NCBI RefSeq assembly: GCF_008868175.1
Contig: NZ_WBKT01000008.1
Coordinates: forward strand, 1-64,000
Length of the DNA stretch: 64,000 nucleotides
Reading direction: 5' to 3'
Source: Micromonospora sp. AMSO31t
Lineage (GTDB): Bacteria; Actinomycetota; Actinomycetes; Mycobacteriales; Micromonosporaceae
Positions within the stretch are counted from its first letter, which is position 1; every line of letters begins with the position of its first letter. Positions 24,942 to 32,573 of the stretch are shown here, in pieces. Made by a program: the position numbers and the translations under genes. The notes beneath the pieces were generated by a model. That model saw only the letters and a program-made list of their open reading frames with translations, was not told where the DNA came from and searched no databases.

Positions 24942-25316
24942 ATGCGGAAGCTTTCCTCGATGGCGGCGGCGGTCGCGCTGACGCTGGGCTGCACCGGTGT
25001 GGCGGTGGTGAGCGCGGCGGGCCCGGCGAGCGCGACGTGCAGCCACGCGCACTCCAACATCGACACCAAGTTGGGCTCGCTCTTCAACGCCGCCAACGTC
25101 AACATCCGCACCGGCCCGCACACGACCTGCGGATCGCTCGGCTACGGCCAGCTCAGCCACAGCGTCGACTTCCACTGCTACACCAACGGCGACCGGGTCA
25201 GCGCCAACGGCCACACCACCTACACCTGGACCTACCTGAGGGACAGCACGACCGGTGTCTCCGGCTGGGTCGCCGACGCCCTGCTCGACAACCTGGGCAG
25301 CAGCATCGCCTGCTGA
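24942..25316 (+). CDS. Secreted SH3-domain protein
   Basis: A 124-residue protein with a Sec signal peptide (MRKLSSMAAAVALTLG..., cleavage likely after PASA, about residue 32). The mature part is a bacterial SH3 domain: VNIRTGPHTTC, then GWVADALLDNLG. Four or more cysteines in the mature region may form disulfides outside the cell. SH3b domains bind peptidoglycan or other cell-wall ligands; the protein has no catalytic domain, so an accessory or cell-wall-binding role is likely. ATG 24942 follows a GGGGG tract at good distance. The 80 bases upstream are less G+C-rich than the surroundings and probably hold the promoter. Confidence 0.82.
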   Translation: MRKLSSMAAAVALTLGCTGVAVVSAAGPASATCSHAHSNIDTKLGSLFNAANVNIRTGPHTTCGSLGYGQLSHSVDFHCYTNGDRVSANGHTTYTWTYLRDSTTGVSGWVADALLDNLGSSIAC

Positions 25317-25359
25317 CCGTCCCCGCACGACCCGCCCCGAGGGGGCAGGATGGTCCGGC

Positions 25360-26316
25360 ATGACCGAGCCACGCCTGTACCCGCCCGTCGAGCCGTACGC
25401 CACCCACCGGATCGCCGTCGGCGACGGCCACGAGCTCCACGTGGAGGAGGTGGGGCGGCCGGACGGCGTACCCGTGGTGTTCCTGCACGGCGGGCCGGGC
25501 GGCGGCCTGGTGCCGGCGGCACGGCGGTTCTTCGACCCGCGGCGCTACCGCGCCGTGCTGTTCGACCAGCGCGGCGCGGGGCGCAGCACCCCGTTCGGTG
25601 GGCTGCGGGGCAACACCACCTGGCACCTCGTGGCCGACCTGGAGACGATCCGGGAACGGCTCGGGATCGACCGCTGGCTGGTGTTCGGCGGGTCGTGGGG
25701 GGTCACCCTGGGCCTGGCGTACGCCCAGACCCACCCGGACCGGGTCACCGGGCTGATCCTGCGCGGGGTGCTGCTGCTGCGGCGCAGCGAGCGGGACTGG
25801 TTCTACCAGGGCGGCCTGCGCCACCTCCAGCCGGACGAGTGGGAGCGGTTCGTCGCCCCGATCCCCGCCGCCGAGCGGGGCGACGTGCTGGCGGCGTACC
25901 ACCGGCGGCTGCACGGACCGGACGAGGCGCAGGCCCGGGCCTGCGCGGTCGCCTGGGGGCGCTGGGAGGCCGTCAACTCCTCCCTGCGCCCCGACCCGGG
26001 GGTGCTCGCCCACTTCACCGGCGAGGAGCAGGCGCTGCCTATCGCCCGGATCCTCTCCCACTACGCCGTGCACGGCGGCTTCCTCACCGAGACGCAACTG
26101 CTCGACGGCGTGGACCGGATCCGCCACCTGCCCGCCGTGATCGTCAACGGCCGCTACGACCTGTGCTGCCCGCCGGTGTCCGCGTACGACCTGGCCCGGC
26201 GCTGGCCGGAGGCGGAGCTGCGGATCGTGCCCGGTGCCGGGCACTCGGCGGCCGAGCCGGGCATCGCCCGGGAACTGCTCCGCGCCACCGACCGGTTCGC
26301 CGACCTGCTCACCTGA
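25360..26316 (+). CDS. pip: Proline iminopeptidase (S33)
   Basis: A 318-residue alpha/beta hydrolase of peptidase family S33. HGGPGGG is the oxyanion motif, DQRGAGRST follows it, and GGSWGVTLGLAYAQTHP gives the nucleophile serine. VNGRYDLCCPP and PGAGHSAAEP carry the acid and histidine. The enzyme removes N-terminal proline from peptides in the cytoplasm; the length is normal for the family. ATG 25360 is chosen because it gives the usual N-terminus (LYPPVEPYATHRIAVGDGH); its ribosome site is weak. It lies 43 bases after the SH3 gene but is functionally unrelated. Confidence 0.88.
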   Translation: MTEPRLYPPVEPYATHRIAVGDGHELHVEEVGRPDGVPVVFLHGGPGGGLVPAARRFFDPRRYRAVLFDQRGAGRSTPFGGLRGNTTWHLVADLETIRERLGIDRWLVFGGSWGVTLGLAYAQTHPDRVTGLILRGVLLLRRSERDWFYQGGLRHLQPDEWERFVAPIPAAERGDVLAAYHRRLHGPDEAQARACAVAWGRWEAVNSSLRPDPGVLAHFTGEEQALPIARILSHYAVHGGFLTETQLLDGVDRIRHLPAVIVNGRYDLCCPPVSAYDLARRWPEAELRIVPGAGHSAAEPGIARELLRATDRFADLLT

Positions 26317-26391
26317 CCGTCCGGGTCGGACCCCCGACACCGGCCAGGTCGCGGCTGTCCATCCGGGATCGGCGCTGGCAAGATCGGTTGC

Positions 26392-27225
26392 GTGACGGGT
26401 GCGCTGTTCGCGGTCAGTGACCTCCATGTGTCGTACGCCGAGAACCGCGCGGTGGTGGACGGCCTGCGGCCGGAGTCGGCGGACGACTGGCTGATCGTGG
26501 CCGGCGACGTCGGCGAGGTGTTCGCGGACATCGAGCGGACGTTGCGGCAGCTCCGCGACCGGTTCGCCCGGGTGGTGTGGGTGCCCGGCAACCACGAGCT
26601 GTGGACGCACCCGGCCGACCCGGTGACCCTGCGCGGCCGGGCCCGCTACGACGCGCTGGTGGAGATGTGCCGCGGCCTGGGCGTGCTCACCCCGGAGGAC
26701 GACTATCCGGTGTGGCGCGGCGAGGGCGGGCCGGTCATCGTGGCGCCGCTGTTCCTGCTCTACGACTACTCGTTCCGGGCCCCGGGCACGACCTCCAAGG
26801 AGGAGTCGCTGCGCGCGGCGTACGCGGCGGGGGTGGTGTGCACCGACGAGATGCTGCTGCACCCCGACCCGCACCCGGACCGGGAGTCCTGGTGCGGGGA
26901 GCGGATCGCCGGGACCGAGCGGCGGCTGGCCGGCGTCGACCCGGCGCTGCCGACCGTGCTGGTCAACCACTGGCCGCTGGTCCGCCAGCCCACCGACGTG
27001 CTCTGGTACCCGGAGTTCGCCCAGTGGTGCGGCACCGACCGCACGGCCGATTGGCACCTGCGGCACCGGGCCGCCGTGGCGGTCTACGGGCACCTGCACA
27101 TCCCCCGCACCACCCACTACGACGGGGTGCGCTTCGAGGAGGTGTCGCTGGGCTACCCGCGCGAGTGGGGCCGGCGGGGCGGCGAGCCCCGGCCGATGCG
27201 GCGGATCCTCGGCGGCGCCGCGTGA
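26392..27225 (+). CDS. pptH: Metallophosphoesterase, PptH-like phosphopantetheinyl hydrolase
   Basis: A 277-residue calcineurin-like phosphoesterase. Metal-binding motifs are VSDLHVSY, GDVGE, GNHELW, VNHWPL and GHLH, in the family order. In Mycobacterium tuberculosis the gene next to pptT encodes PptH, which removes phosphopantetheine from carrier proteins and opposes PptT. Here the same neighbour relation holds: GTGA overlap with the PptT-like gene downstream. The specific activity is inferred from this synteny rather than from residues. GTG start; no strong ribosome site is visible, so translation may start close to the 5' end. Confidence 0.8.
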   Translation: MTGALFAVSDLHVSYAENRAVVDGLRPESADDWLIVAGDVGEVFADIERTLRQLRDRFARVVWVPGNHELWTHPADPVTLRGRARYDALVEMCRGLGVLTPEDDYPVWRGEGGPVIVAPLFLLYDYSFRAPGTTSKEESLRAAYAAGVVCTDEMLLHPDPHPDRESWCGERIAGTERRLAGVDPALPTVLVNHWPLVRQPTDVLWYPEFAQWCGTDRTADWHLRHRAAVAVYGHLHIPRTTHYDGVRFEEVSLGYPREWGRRGGEPRPMRRILGGAA

Positions 27226-27887
27226 TCGAGGCCCTGCTCCCGCCGACGGCGGTCGCCGTCGAGGCGTTCGCCGACATCCCCGGCGAGGCTCCCCATCCCG
27301 GCGAGGAGGACCTGCTGGCCCGGGCCGTGGAGGGCCGCCGCCGCGAGTTCGTCACGGCCCGCCGCTGCGCCCGGGAGGCCCTGACCCGCCTCGGGTACGC
27401 CCCGGCGCCGATCCGCCCCGGTCCGAAGCGGGAGCCGCGGTGGCCGGCCGGCGTGGTCGGCAGCATCACCCACTGCGACGGCTACCGGGCCGCGGCGGTC
27501 GCCCGGGACACCGCGCTGGCCGGGCTCGGCATCGACGCCGAACCCCACGAGCCGCTGCCCGACGGCGTGACTCAGGTGGTCACCACGGCCGGCGAGCCCG
27601 CGTCGCTGGCGCGGCTGCGCGCCGCCCACCCGGCCGTGCACTGGGACCGGCTGCTGTTCAGCGCCAAGGAGTCGGTCTACAAGGCGTGGTATCCACTGAC
27701 CGGCCGCTGGCTCGGCTTCGAGGACGCCGAGCTGTCGGTCGATCCGGCCGTGGGGCGCTTCGCGGCGCGGGTCCTGGTCGACGCCACCCGCGCCGACGGC
27801 GGCCCGCCGCTGGCCACGCTGCACGGCCGGTGGCTGGTCGCCGGCGGGCTGGTGGTCACTGCCGTGGCCGTGCCCCGGCAGCCGTGA
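27222..27887 (+). CDS. pptT: 4'-phosphopantetheinyl transferase, PptT type
   Basis: A 221-residue Sfp/EntD-superfamily enzyme that transfers 4'-phosphopantetheine from CoA to carrier proteins of fatty-acid, polyketide and nonribosomal peptide synthases. Conserved parts are FVTARRCAREAL, KREPRWPAGVVGSITHC, the Mg-binding GIDAEPHEPLPDGV and FSAKESVYKAWYPLTGRWLG, closely following the layout of mycobacterial PptT. GTG overlaps the PptH-like stop by four bases, so the adding and removing enzymes are coupled in translation. Likely the general activating enzyme of this organism, hence probably important for growth (inference). Confidence 0.92.
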   Translation: MIEALLPPTAVAVEAFADIPGEAPHPGEEDLLARAVEGRRREFVTARRCAREALTRLGYAPAPIRPGPKREPRWPAGVVGSITHCDGYRAAAVARDTALAGLGIDAEPHEPLPDGVTQVVTTAGEPASLARLRAAHPAVHWDRLLFSAKESVYKAWYPLTGRWLGFEDAELSVDPAVGRFAARVLVDATRADGGPPLATLHGRWLVAGGLVVTAVAVPRQP

Positions 27888-27895
27888 ACGTTTAC

Positions 27896-27917
27896 GCCCC
27901 GCTGCACCGGGAAGGCC
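27896..27917 (+). repeat. Leader repeat, copy 1
   Basis: The 16-base core CTGCACCGGGAAGGCC, preceded by GCCCC, recurs at 29191-29211 with one inserted base. Both copies lie just before coding starts on the plus strand. It may be chance or a shared leader element. Confidence 0.4.
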
Positions 27918-27942
27918 GGGGCCTCACGGTCAGGAGCGGCGG

Positions 27943-29043
27943 ATGAACGGACCCATGGGCGACGAGCCGGTCGGCGACCTCGAACTGGTGCACACCTTCA
28001 CCGGGCCGATGCCGACCGGGGTCAGCGTGTCGCACACCGGCCGGGTCTTCGTGAACTTCCCCCAGTGGGGGGACGAGGTGCCGGCCACCGTCGTCGAGCT
28101 GCGCGACGGCCGGGAGGTGCCCTTCCCGGACGAGTCCTGGAACAGCCCGTCCGGGAACGACGACCCGAACGCCTTCGTCTCGGTGCAGAGCATCGTGGTG
28201 GACCCGGCCGACCGGCTCTGGGTGGTCGACACCGGCAGCCCGATGTTCCAGCCGACGAAGCCGGGCGGGCCGAAGCTCGTCCGGGTCGACCTGGACACCG
28301 ACACCGTCGGGCAGGTGATCACCTTCCCGACCGACGTGGCGCTGCCCACGACCTACCTGAACGACGTGCGCTTCGACCTGCGCCGGGGCGACGCCGGCCT
28401 CGCGTACCTCACCGACTCCTCCGGCTCGGGGCCGAACGGCATCGTCGTGGTGGACCTGGCCACCGGCGCGTCGTGGCGGCGGCTGCACGACCACCCGTCC
28501 ACGAAGGCGGAGCCGCTGGAGTCGTTCCGCCCGGTCGTGGAGGGCCGGCCGTTCCTGGAGCGCCCCGCCGACGGGCCGCCGAAGCCGGTCGCCATGGGCT
28601 CGGACGGCATCGCCATCTCGGCTAACGGCTCCCGGCTGCACTACTGCCCGCTCGCCTCCCGCCGCTGGTACAGCGTGGCCACGGACGCCCTGGCGGACCG
28701 GACGCTGCGCGAGGAGCAGGTGGCGGCCACCGTGGTGGACGAGGGCGACAGAGGCGGCGCCTCGGACGGCCTGGAGACCGACGACTCCGGCGCCTTCTAC
28801 CTGACCTCCTACGAGCACAACGCCGTGCTGCGCCGCCGGGCGGACGGCGAGTTCGAGACCCTGGTGCACGACCCGCGGCTGCTCTGGCCCGACACCATGT
28901 CGGTGGCCGCCGACGGCTATCTCTACGTCACCGCCAACCAACTGCACCGGCAGGCGAAGTACCAGGGCGGCACCGACCTGCGGCGCAAGCCGTACGCCCT
29001 GTTCCGGGTCCGCATCGACGCCGGACCGGTCCGGCTGCGCTGA
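27943..29043 (+). CDS. Major royal jelly/L-dopachrome-tautomerase-related beta-propeller protein
   Basis: A 366-residue beta-propeller of the MRJP/yellow family, rare in eukaryotes outside insects but common in bacteria. Blade-like repeats include SVQSIVVDPADRLWVVDTG, TYLNDVRFDLRRGDAGLAYL, GIVVVDLATGASWRRL, GSDGIAISANGSRLHYCPL and LWPDTMSVAADGYLYVTANQ. The bacterial members are suspected quinone/lactone or sugar-derivative enzymes but none of the residues fixes a reaction. There is no signal peptide. GTCAGGAGCGG precedes the ATG. It may be transcribed from its own promoter in the 55-base gap after pptT. Confidence 0.82.
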   Translation: MNGPMGDEPVGDLELVHTFTGPMPTGVSVSHTGRVFVNFPQWGDEVPATVVELRDGREVPFPDESWNSPSGNDDPNAFVSVQSIVVDPADRLWVVDTGSPMFQPTKPGGPKLVRVDLDTDTVGQVITFPTDVALPTTYLNDVRFDLRRGDAGLAYLTDSSGSGPNGIVVVDLATGASWRRLHDHPSTKAEPLESFRPVVEGRPFLERPADGPPKPVAMGSDGIAISANGSRLHYCPLASRRWYSVATDALADRTLREEQVAATVVDEGDRGGASDGLETDDSGAFYLTSYEHNAVLRRRADGEFETLVHDPRLLWPDTMSVAADGYLYVTANQLHRQAKYQGGTDLRRKPYALFRVRIDAGPVRLR

Positions 29044-29075
29044 CCAGCCGCGCCCGGATTCATCGAAAGGCATCG

Positions 29076-29104
29076 TTGACGGCTTAGTTAATACTCTTTA
29101 ATAT
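29076..29104 (+). promoter_or_regulatory. Near-consensus promoter TTGACG-N17-TAATAT for chitinase
   Basis: TTGACG (29076-29081) and TAATAT (29099-29104) are separated by exactly 17 bases, an unusually good principal-sigma promoter for this genome, inside an AT-rich island at about 29060-29107. The predicted transcript leader is about 105 bases. Confidence 0.7.
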
Positions 29105-29152
29105 TTGGTCCACCTCGAGGAACACCGTCCCCTGTCCGACCCGTACCGTTCG

Positions 29153-29190
29153 GCCGTGCCGCCCGACCAGCGCTGGCCGGGCGGCACGGC
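29153..29190 (+). promoter_or_regulatory. 38-base near-palindrome in the chitinase leader
   Basis: GCCGTGCCGCCCG (29153-29165) pairs perfectly with CGGGCGGCACGGC (29178-29190). The middle holds another palindrome, CCAGCGCTGG (29167-29176), so only the A/C at 29166/29177 mismatches. It lies between promoter and start codon and can fold in RNA or act as an operator. Confidence 0.65.
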
Positions 29191-29211
29191 GCCCCCTGCA
29201 CCGGGAAGGCC
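29191..29211 (+). repeat. Leader repeat, copy 2
   Basis: Carries the same CTGCACCGGGAAGGCC core as 27896-27917. Here GGGAAGG acts as the probable ribosome site of the chitinase. Confidence 0.4.
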
Positions 29212-29215
29212 CTCG

Positions 29216-30595
29216 ATGTCCGCACCGCGCCCCCGCCGCCGTTCCCCCGTGGCCGCCGGCCTGCTCGCGCTCGCCACCGCCACGGCGACGCTCGCGCTGA
29301 CCCCGACCGCCGCCGACGCCGTCGTCCTGCCGAACAACTTCAAGAGCGTCGGCTACATGCCGTCCTGGAGCGGCAGCGTCAACAGCATCCAGTACGGCAA
29401 GCTCACCCACATCAACTACGCGTTCGTGCTACCCAACAACGACGGCAGCCTGCGCCCCGTGGAGAACCCCAGCAAGCTCTCCTCGCTGGTGTCGCTCGGG
29501 CACGCCAACAACGTCAAGGTGTCAATCGCGATCGGCGGCTGGAACGACGGCAACGACTCGGCGTTCGAGGCGCTCGCCGCGAACTCCGGCGCCCGCGGCG
29601 CGTTCGTCACCAACGTGGTCAACTTCGTCAACCAGTACAACCTCGACGGCGTCGACATCGACTGGGAGTATCCCGACCCGGGCGCCTCGGCCACCAACTA
29701 CACCGCGCTCATGCAGCAGCTCGGCAGCGCCCTGCACAGCCGCGGCAAGCTGCTCACCGCCGCCGTGGTCTCCGAGGGCTACTACGTCGACGGCGTGCAA
29801 CCGGCGGTCTTCGGCTCGGTCGACTGGCTGAACATCATGGCGTACGACGGCGGCAGCCCGCACGCCAACTACGACTGGTCGATCAACAGCGTCAACCTGT
29901 GGAAGTCGCGCGGCCTGCCGGCCGCCAAGGCGGTGCTCGGCGTGCCCTTCTACAGCCGGCCCGGCTACTACACCTATTCCGCGCTGGTCGGCATGGACCC
30001 GGCCAACGCCAACCGTGACTGCACCACGGTGAGCGGCGCCCAGCAGTGCTACAACGGCGTGCCGACCGTGAAGCGCAAGACCCAGTGGGCGCTGGCCAAC
30101 GCCGGCGGGATGATGAACTGGGAGCTGTCCCAGGACACCACCGGCGCGACCTCGCTGGTCAGCGCCATCTACGACACCGTCATGGGCGGCGGCACCCCGC
30201 CGCCGAGCGGGCGGACCGGTCCGATCACCGGTATCGGCGGCAAGTGCGTCGACGTCGCCGCGGCCGGCACCGCCAACGGCACCGCGGTCCAGCTCTACAC
30301 CTGCAACGGCACGGCCGCGCAGAGCTGGACGGTGGCCGGCGACGGCACCCTGCGGGCGCTGGGCAAGTGCGCCGACGTGACCAGCGGCTCCACGGCCAAC
30401 GGGGCCAAGGTGCAGCTCTGGGACTGCAACGGCAGCGGCGCCCAGGTCTGGCAGGCGCAGTCCAACGGCACCCTGCGCAACCCGCAGTCGAACCGGTGCC
30501 TGGACGCCACCGACAACAGCTCCGCCAACGGCACCCGGCTGCAGATCTGGGACTGCTTCGGCGGCGCCAACCAGGTCTGGCGGCTGCCGGTCTGA
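29216..30595 (+). CDS. Secreted GH18 chitinase with C-terminal ricin-type (CBM13) lectin domain
   Basis: A 459-residue secreted enzyme. Residues 1 to about 35 are a signal peptide ending near TAADA. The GH18 barrel (about 40-325) has the chain SIAIGGWNDG and the catalytic D-x-x-D-x-D-x-E at 144-151 (DGVDIDWE), plus LNIMAYDGG and the late GMMNWELSQD. A short PPPSG linker leads to a ricin B-type trefoil (about 332-459) with three repeats containing Q-x-W (AAQSWTV, GAQVWQA, ANQVWRL). It hydrolyses chitin outside the cell and probably binds galactosyl or chitin-like glycans. ATG 29216 follows GGGAAGG. The leader holds a strong hairpin. Confidence 0.92.
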   Translation: MSAPRPRRRSPVAAGLLALATATATLALTPTAADAVVLPNNFKSVGYMPSWSGSVNSIQYGKLTHINYAFVLPNNDGSLRPVENPSKLSSLVSLGHANNVKVSIAIGGWNDGNDSAFEALAANSGARGAFVTNVVNFVNQYNLDGVDIDWEYPDPGASATNYTALMQQLGSALHSRGKLLTAAVVSEGYYVDGVQPAVFGSVDWLNIMAYDGGSPHANYDWSINSVNLWKSRGLPAAKAVLGVPFYSRPGYYTYSALVGMDPANANRDCTTVSGAQQCYNGVPTVKRKTQWALANAGGMMNWELSQDTTGATSLVSAIYDTVMGGGTPPPSGRTGPITGIGGKCVDVAAAGTANGTAVQLYTCNGTAAQSWTVAGDGTLRALGKCADVTSGSTANGAKVQLWDCNGSGAQVWQAQSNGTLRNPQSNRCLDATDNSSANGTRLQIWDCFGGANQVWRLPV

Positions 30596-30609
30596 GCACC
30601 GGCCGAGAT

Positions 30610-30639
30610 CCCCGCCGCGCCGGCCCGGGCGCGGCGGGG
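30610..30639. terminator. Hairpin between convergent chitinase and DUF2804 genes
   Basis: CCCCGCCGCGCC (30610-30621) pairs perfectly with GGCGCGGCGGGG (30628-30639) around a 6-base loop; a bidirectional terminator is likely. Confidence 0.7.
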
Positions 30640-30647
30640 CTCCGCCG

Positions 30648-31625
30648 TCACCAACGGTTGCGGGCCTCCTCCGCCCAGCCGACCAGGCCGTCGAGGTCCA
30701 CCCGCTCGCCGTCGTCCGTGGCGGCCCAGCCGGAGAAGTGCCCGAAGCACTGGTGGGTCTCCCCCGCCAGCACGACGAGGTTGGTGCGCGCCACCCGCTC
30801 GTGGAACGGGTGGAACGCCAGGTCCACCCGGTCGCCGGTGACGCGCCACGGCCGCAGCCAGTCGGCGCGGTCGTAGCTCCAGGTGAGGTCCGCGCCGATC
30901 TTGTGCAGCCGCCCGTCGAGGAACACCGCGTTCTCCGTCGCGCCGGTGCCGTCGGTCCACCTGCCACCGAGCTGGATGGCCCGGCCCGGTGCGCTGCCGG
31001 CGGCCCAGTTCCAGCTCACCGCGTACCGCCACTTGCCGCGGCCGTGGTCGAGCACCGCGAACGACTCGGTGCCGACCGGGTACGCCGTGCCGTCCACGCG
31101 GAGCGTGCCCCGCACCGGCCGGCCGACGTCCTTGTGCGTGTACTGGAACCGCCGGGTGCTCCACGGCACCACCACGCCCAGCGACTCGTGCCCCGGCGGC
31201 AGGGGCGCCACGAGGTCCACCTCGACGCCGGGCGCGGTGGCCCGGATGGTGCTGCCGTCGGGTCGCTGGTCGACCTCGACCACCAGGCCGCCACCGCGGG
31301 CCCGCACCGCGCCCGCGCCGCTGACCGGCGGGAGCACCGCGCCGCGGGCGAGCGGGACGACGGCCTCGGTGGTCCGCTCGATCCCGGTGCGGCGGTCGAG
31401 CAGGTAGAGGCTGTGCACGCCGGCGTAGTCCAGCGACGACGCGACCAGGCCGACGATGTGCGTCGGTGTGACGACGCCCCAGTGCTCCCAGCGCTTGGCC
31501 CGGCCCCAGCCGCGCAGGTTCGCCCGGTGCAGCGGGCGGCGACTCCAGCCCACCGCCGCCGGGTTCAGCCGCCCGTCCGGCCGGCACAGGTCGACCGGCT
31601 CGATGATCTCCCGCTCGTGCGTCAT
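30648..31625 (-). CDS. DUF2804 family protein
   Basis: A 325-residue protein of the DUF2804 family (lipocalin-like beta-barrel proteins of unknown role). Family pieces are RRPLHRANLRGWGRAKRWEH, VPWSTRRFQYTHKDVGRPVR, FAVLDHGRGKWRYAVSWNWA, IGADLTWSYDRADWLRPWRV and DLAFHPFHERVARTNLVVLA. There is no signal peptide. The ATG is six bases after a TAGCCT hexamer on the minus strand, fitting a leaderless transcript. Its upstream region is shared with the divergent snapalysin gene. Confidence 0.85.
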   Translation of the reverse strand: MTHEREIIEPVDLCRPDGRLNPAAVGWSRRPLHRANLRGWGRAKRWEHWGVVTPTHIVGLVASSLDYAGVHSLYLLDRRTGIERTTEAVVPLARGAVLPPVSGAGAVRARGGGLVVEVDQRPDGSTIRATAPGVEVDLVAPLPPGHESLGVVVPWSTRRFQYTHKDVGRPVRGTLRVDGTAYPVGTESFAVLDHGRGKWRYAVSWNWAAGSAPGRAIQLGGRWTDGTGATENAVFLDGRLHKIGADLTWSYDRADWLRPWRVTGDRVDLAFHPFHERVARTNLVVLAGETHQCFGHFSGWAATDDGERVDLDGLVGWAEEARNRW

Positions 31626-31631
31626 CGACGC

Positions 31632-31637
31632 AGGCTA
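31632..31637 (-). promoter_or_regulatory. -10 hexamer TAGCCT, leaderless start for 31625
   Basis: On the minus strand TAGCCT ends six bases before the ATG of the DUF2804 gene. Confidence 0.45.
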
Positions 31638-31676
31638 CCGGCTCCGGCGCACGGTCGAGCCGACAAAGCGATTTCC

Positions 31677-31709
31677 ATCGATGCTTTATATCGATGCAAG
31701 ACGATATAT
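31677..31709 (+). promoter_or_regulatory. Snapalysin promoter region: direct repeats ATCGATGC and TATATA box
   Basis: ATCGATGC occurs at 31677-31684 and 31690-31697, 13 bases apart centre to centre, inside an AT-rich island. ATCGAT is itself palindromic. TATATA at 31704-31709 may be the -10. The repeats are good candidates for a regulator site controlling the protease. Confidence 0.5.
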
Positions 31710-31757
31710 AGGCTGTGCCGGTCCCCGCTCGACCCCGTCCCACAAGGAGAGTGAGCG

Positions 31758-32327
31758 ATGCGTCTACCCAAGGTCACCCGGTTCCTCGCCACCGTCGCCA
31801 CCGCGGCGCTGGCGGCGCTGGGCACCGTCACCGTCGACGCGGCGCCGGCCTCCGCCGCCGTCCGCAACGTCTGCTACAACACCAGCCAGGCCGGGCCGTT
31901 CGCCAGCTACGCCGTCCAGGCCGCCTCGATCTGGAACAACCGCACGAACAACATCAACATGGCGCAGTGCGGCTCGAACCTGATGATCTACTACACCTAC
32001 GGCGGCGGCTCGTACGCCCAGCGCACGAGCCTCGGCAACGGCCGCGTCGTCATCGACTACTACCAGGCGCAGCAGTACTCGCCGCTGCGGATCATGACCC
32101 ACGAGATCGGGCACATCCTCGGCCTGCCCGACAACTACAACGGCAACTGCGCCATCCTCATGTCCGGCGGCAGCGCCGGCGCCAGCTGCACCAACCCGTA
32201 CCCGAGCACCGCCGAGGCCGCCCGGGTCGACCAGCTGTTCGGCTTCGCCGCCGCCCGCAGCGCGACGACGCCGCAGGTCTTCACCGGCAGCTGGCCGGCA
32301 CCCGCCACGGCGGGCGCCCAGCGCTGA
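31758..32327 (+). CDS. Snapalysin-type extracellular zinc protease (M7)
   Basis: A 189-residue secreted metalloprotease. A signal peptide (MRLPKVTRFLATVATAALAALG..., cleavage near ASA at about residue 33) precedes a mature domain of about 155 residues. The zinc site HEIGHILGLPD is at 115-125, the H-E-x-x-H-x-x-G-x-x-D motif of snapalysins and other metzincin-like small proteases. It degrades milk and other extracellular proteins in Streptomyces. The usual divergent LysR regulator gene is not here; instead a DUF2804 gene is divergent. AAGGAGAGTGAGCG precedes the ATG. A hairpin follows the stop. Confidence 0.92.
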   Translation: MRLPKVTRFLATVATAALAALGTVTVDAAPASAAVRNVCYNTSQAGPFASYAVQAASIWNNRTNNINMAQCGSNLMIYYTYGGGSYAQRTSLGNGRVVIDYYQAQQYSPLRIMTHEIGHILGLPDNYNGNCAILMSGGSAGASCTNPYPSTAEAARVDQLFGFAAARSATTPQVFTGSWPAPATAGAQR

Positions 32328-32344
32328 CCGACCGCACCGAGGAC

Positions 32345-32381
32345 GCCCGGCCGGAGCGGCGCAGAGCCGACCCGGCCGGGC
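32345..32381 (+). terminator. Hairpin after the snapalysin gene
   Basis: GCCCGGCCG (32345-32353) pairs with CGGCCGGGC (32373-32381) around a 19-base loop. Confidence 0.45.
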
Positions 32382-32390
32382 GGTCCCGGC

Positions 32391-32525
32391 TCAGGACAGG
32401 AACCGGTCCAACGTCAGCTCGTAGCGCGAGGAGACGTAGGAGACCGTGACGACGGGTATCCGGCAATGGATCACGGCCAGGGTAGTGAGCGACGCAAACC
32501 CCCATCGCCCGTCGACGAGCGGCAC
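32391..32525 (-). pseudogene. Orphan 44-codon frame, possible gene remnant after the cyclophilin gene
   Basis: A GTG-to-TGA frame of 44 codons reads like natural protein at its end (CRIPVVTVSYVSSRYELTLD) but I recognise no family. It is in the same frame as the cyclophilin gene upstream and separated from it by that gene's stop and by a hairpin. Base composition is a little less G+C-rich than neighbours. It has no clear ribosome site. It could be a remnant of a lost gene or chance. Confidence 0.2.
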
Positions 32526-32531
32526 CCGGAA

Positions 32532-32566
32532 CCCGGTGGGGCGGTGTGGGCACCCGCCCCACCGGG
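32532..32566 (-). terminator. Hairpin after the cyclophilin gene
   Basis: CCCGGTGGGGCGG (32532-32544) and CCGCCCCACCGGG (32554-32566) are perfect 13-base arms with a 9-base loop, eight bases past the stop. Confidence 0.75.
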
Positions 32567-32573
32567 CGCGGGT

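Noticed and set aside
29105..29125. TGGTCCACC as a half DasR-type or chitinase direct-repeat site
   Set aside because: Only half of the known TGGTCTAGACCA-type motif matches; no second arm is present.
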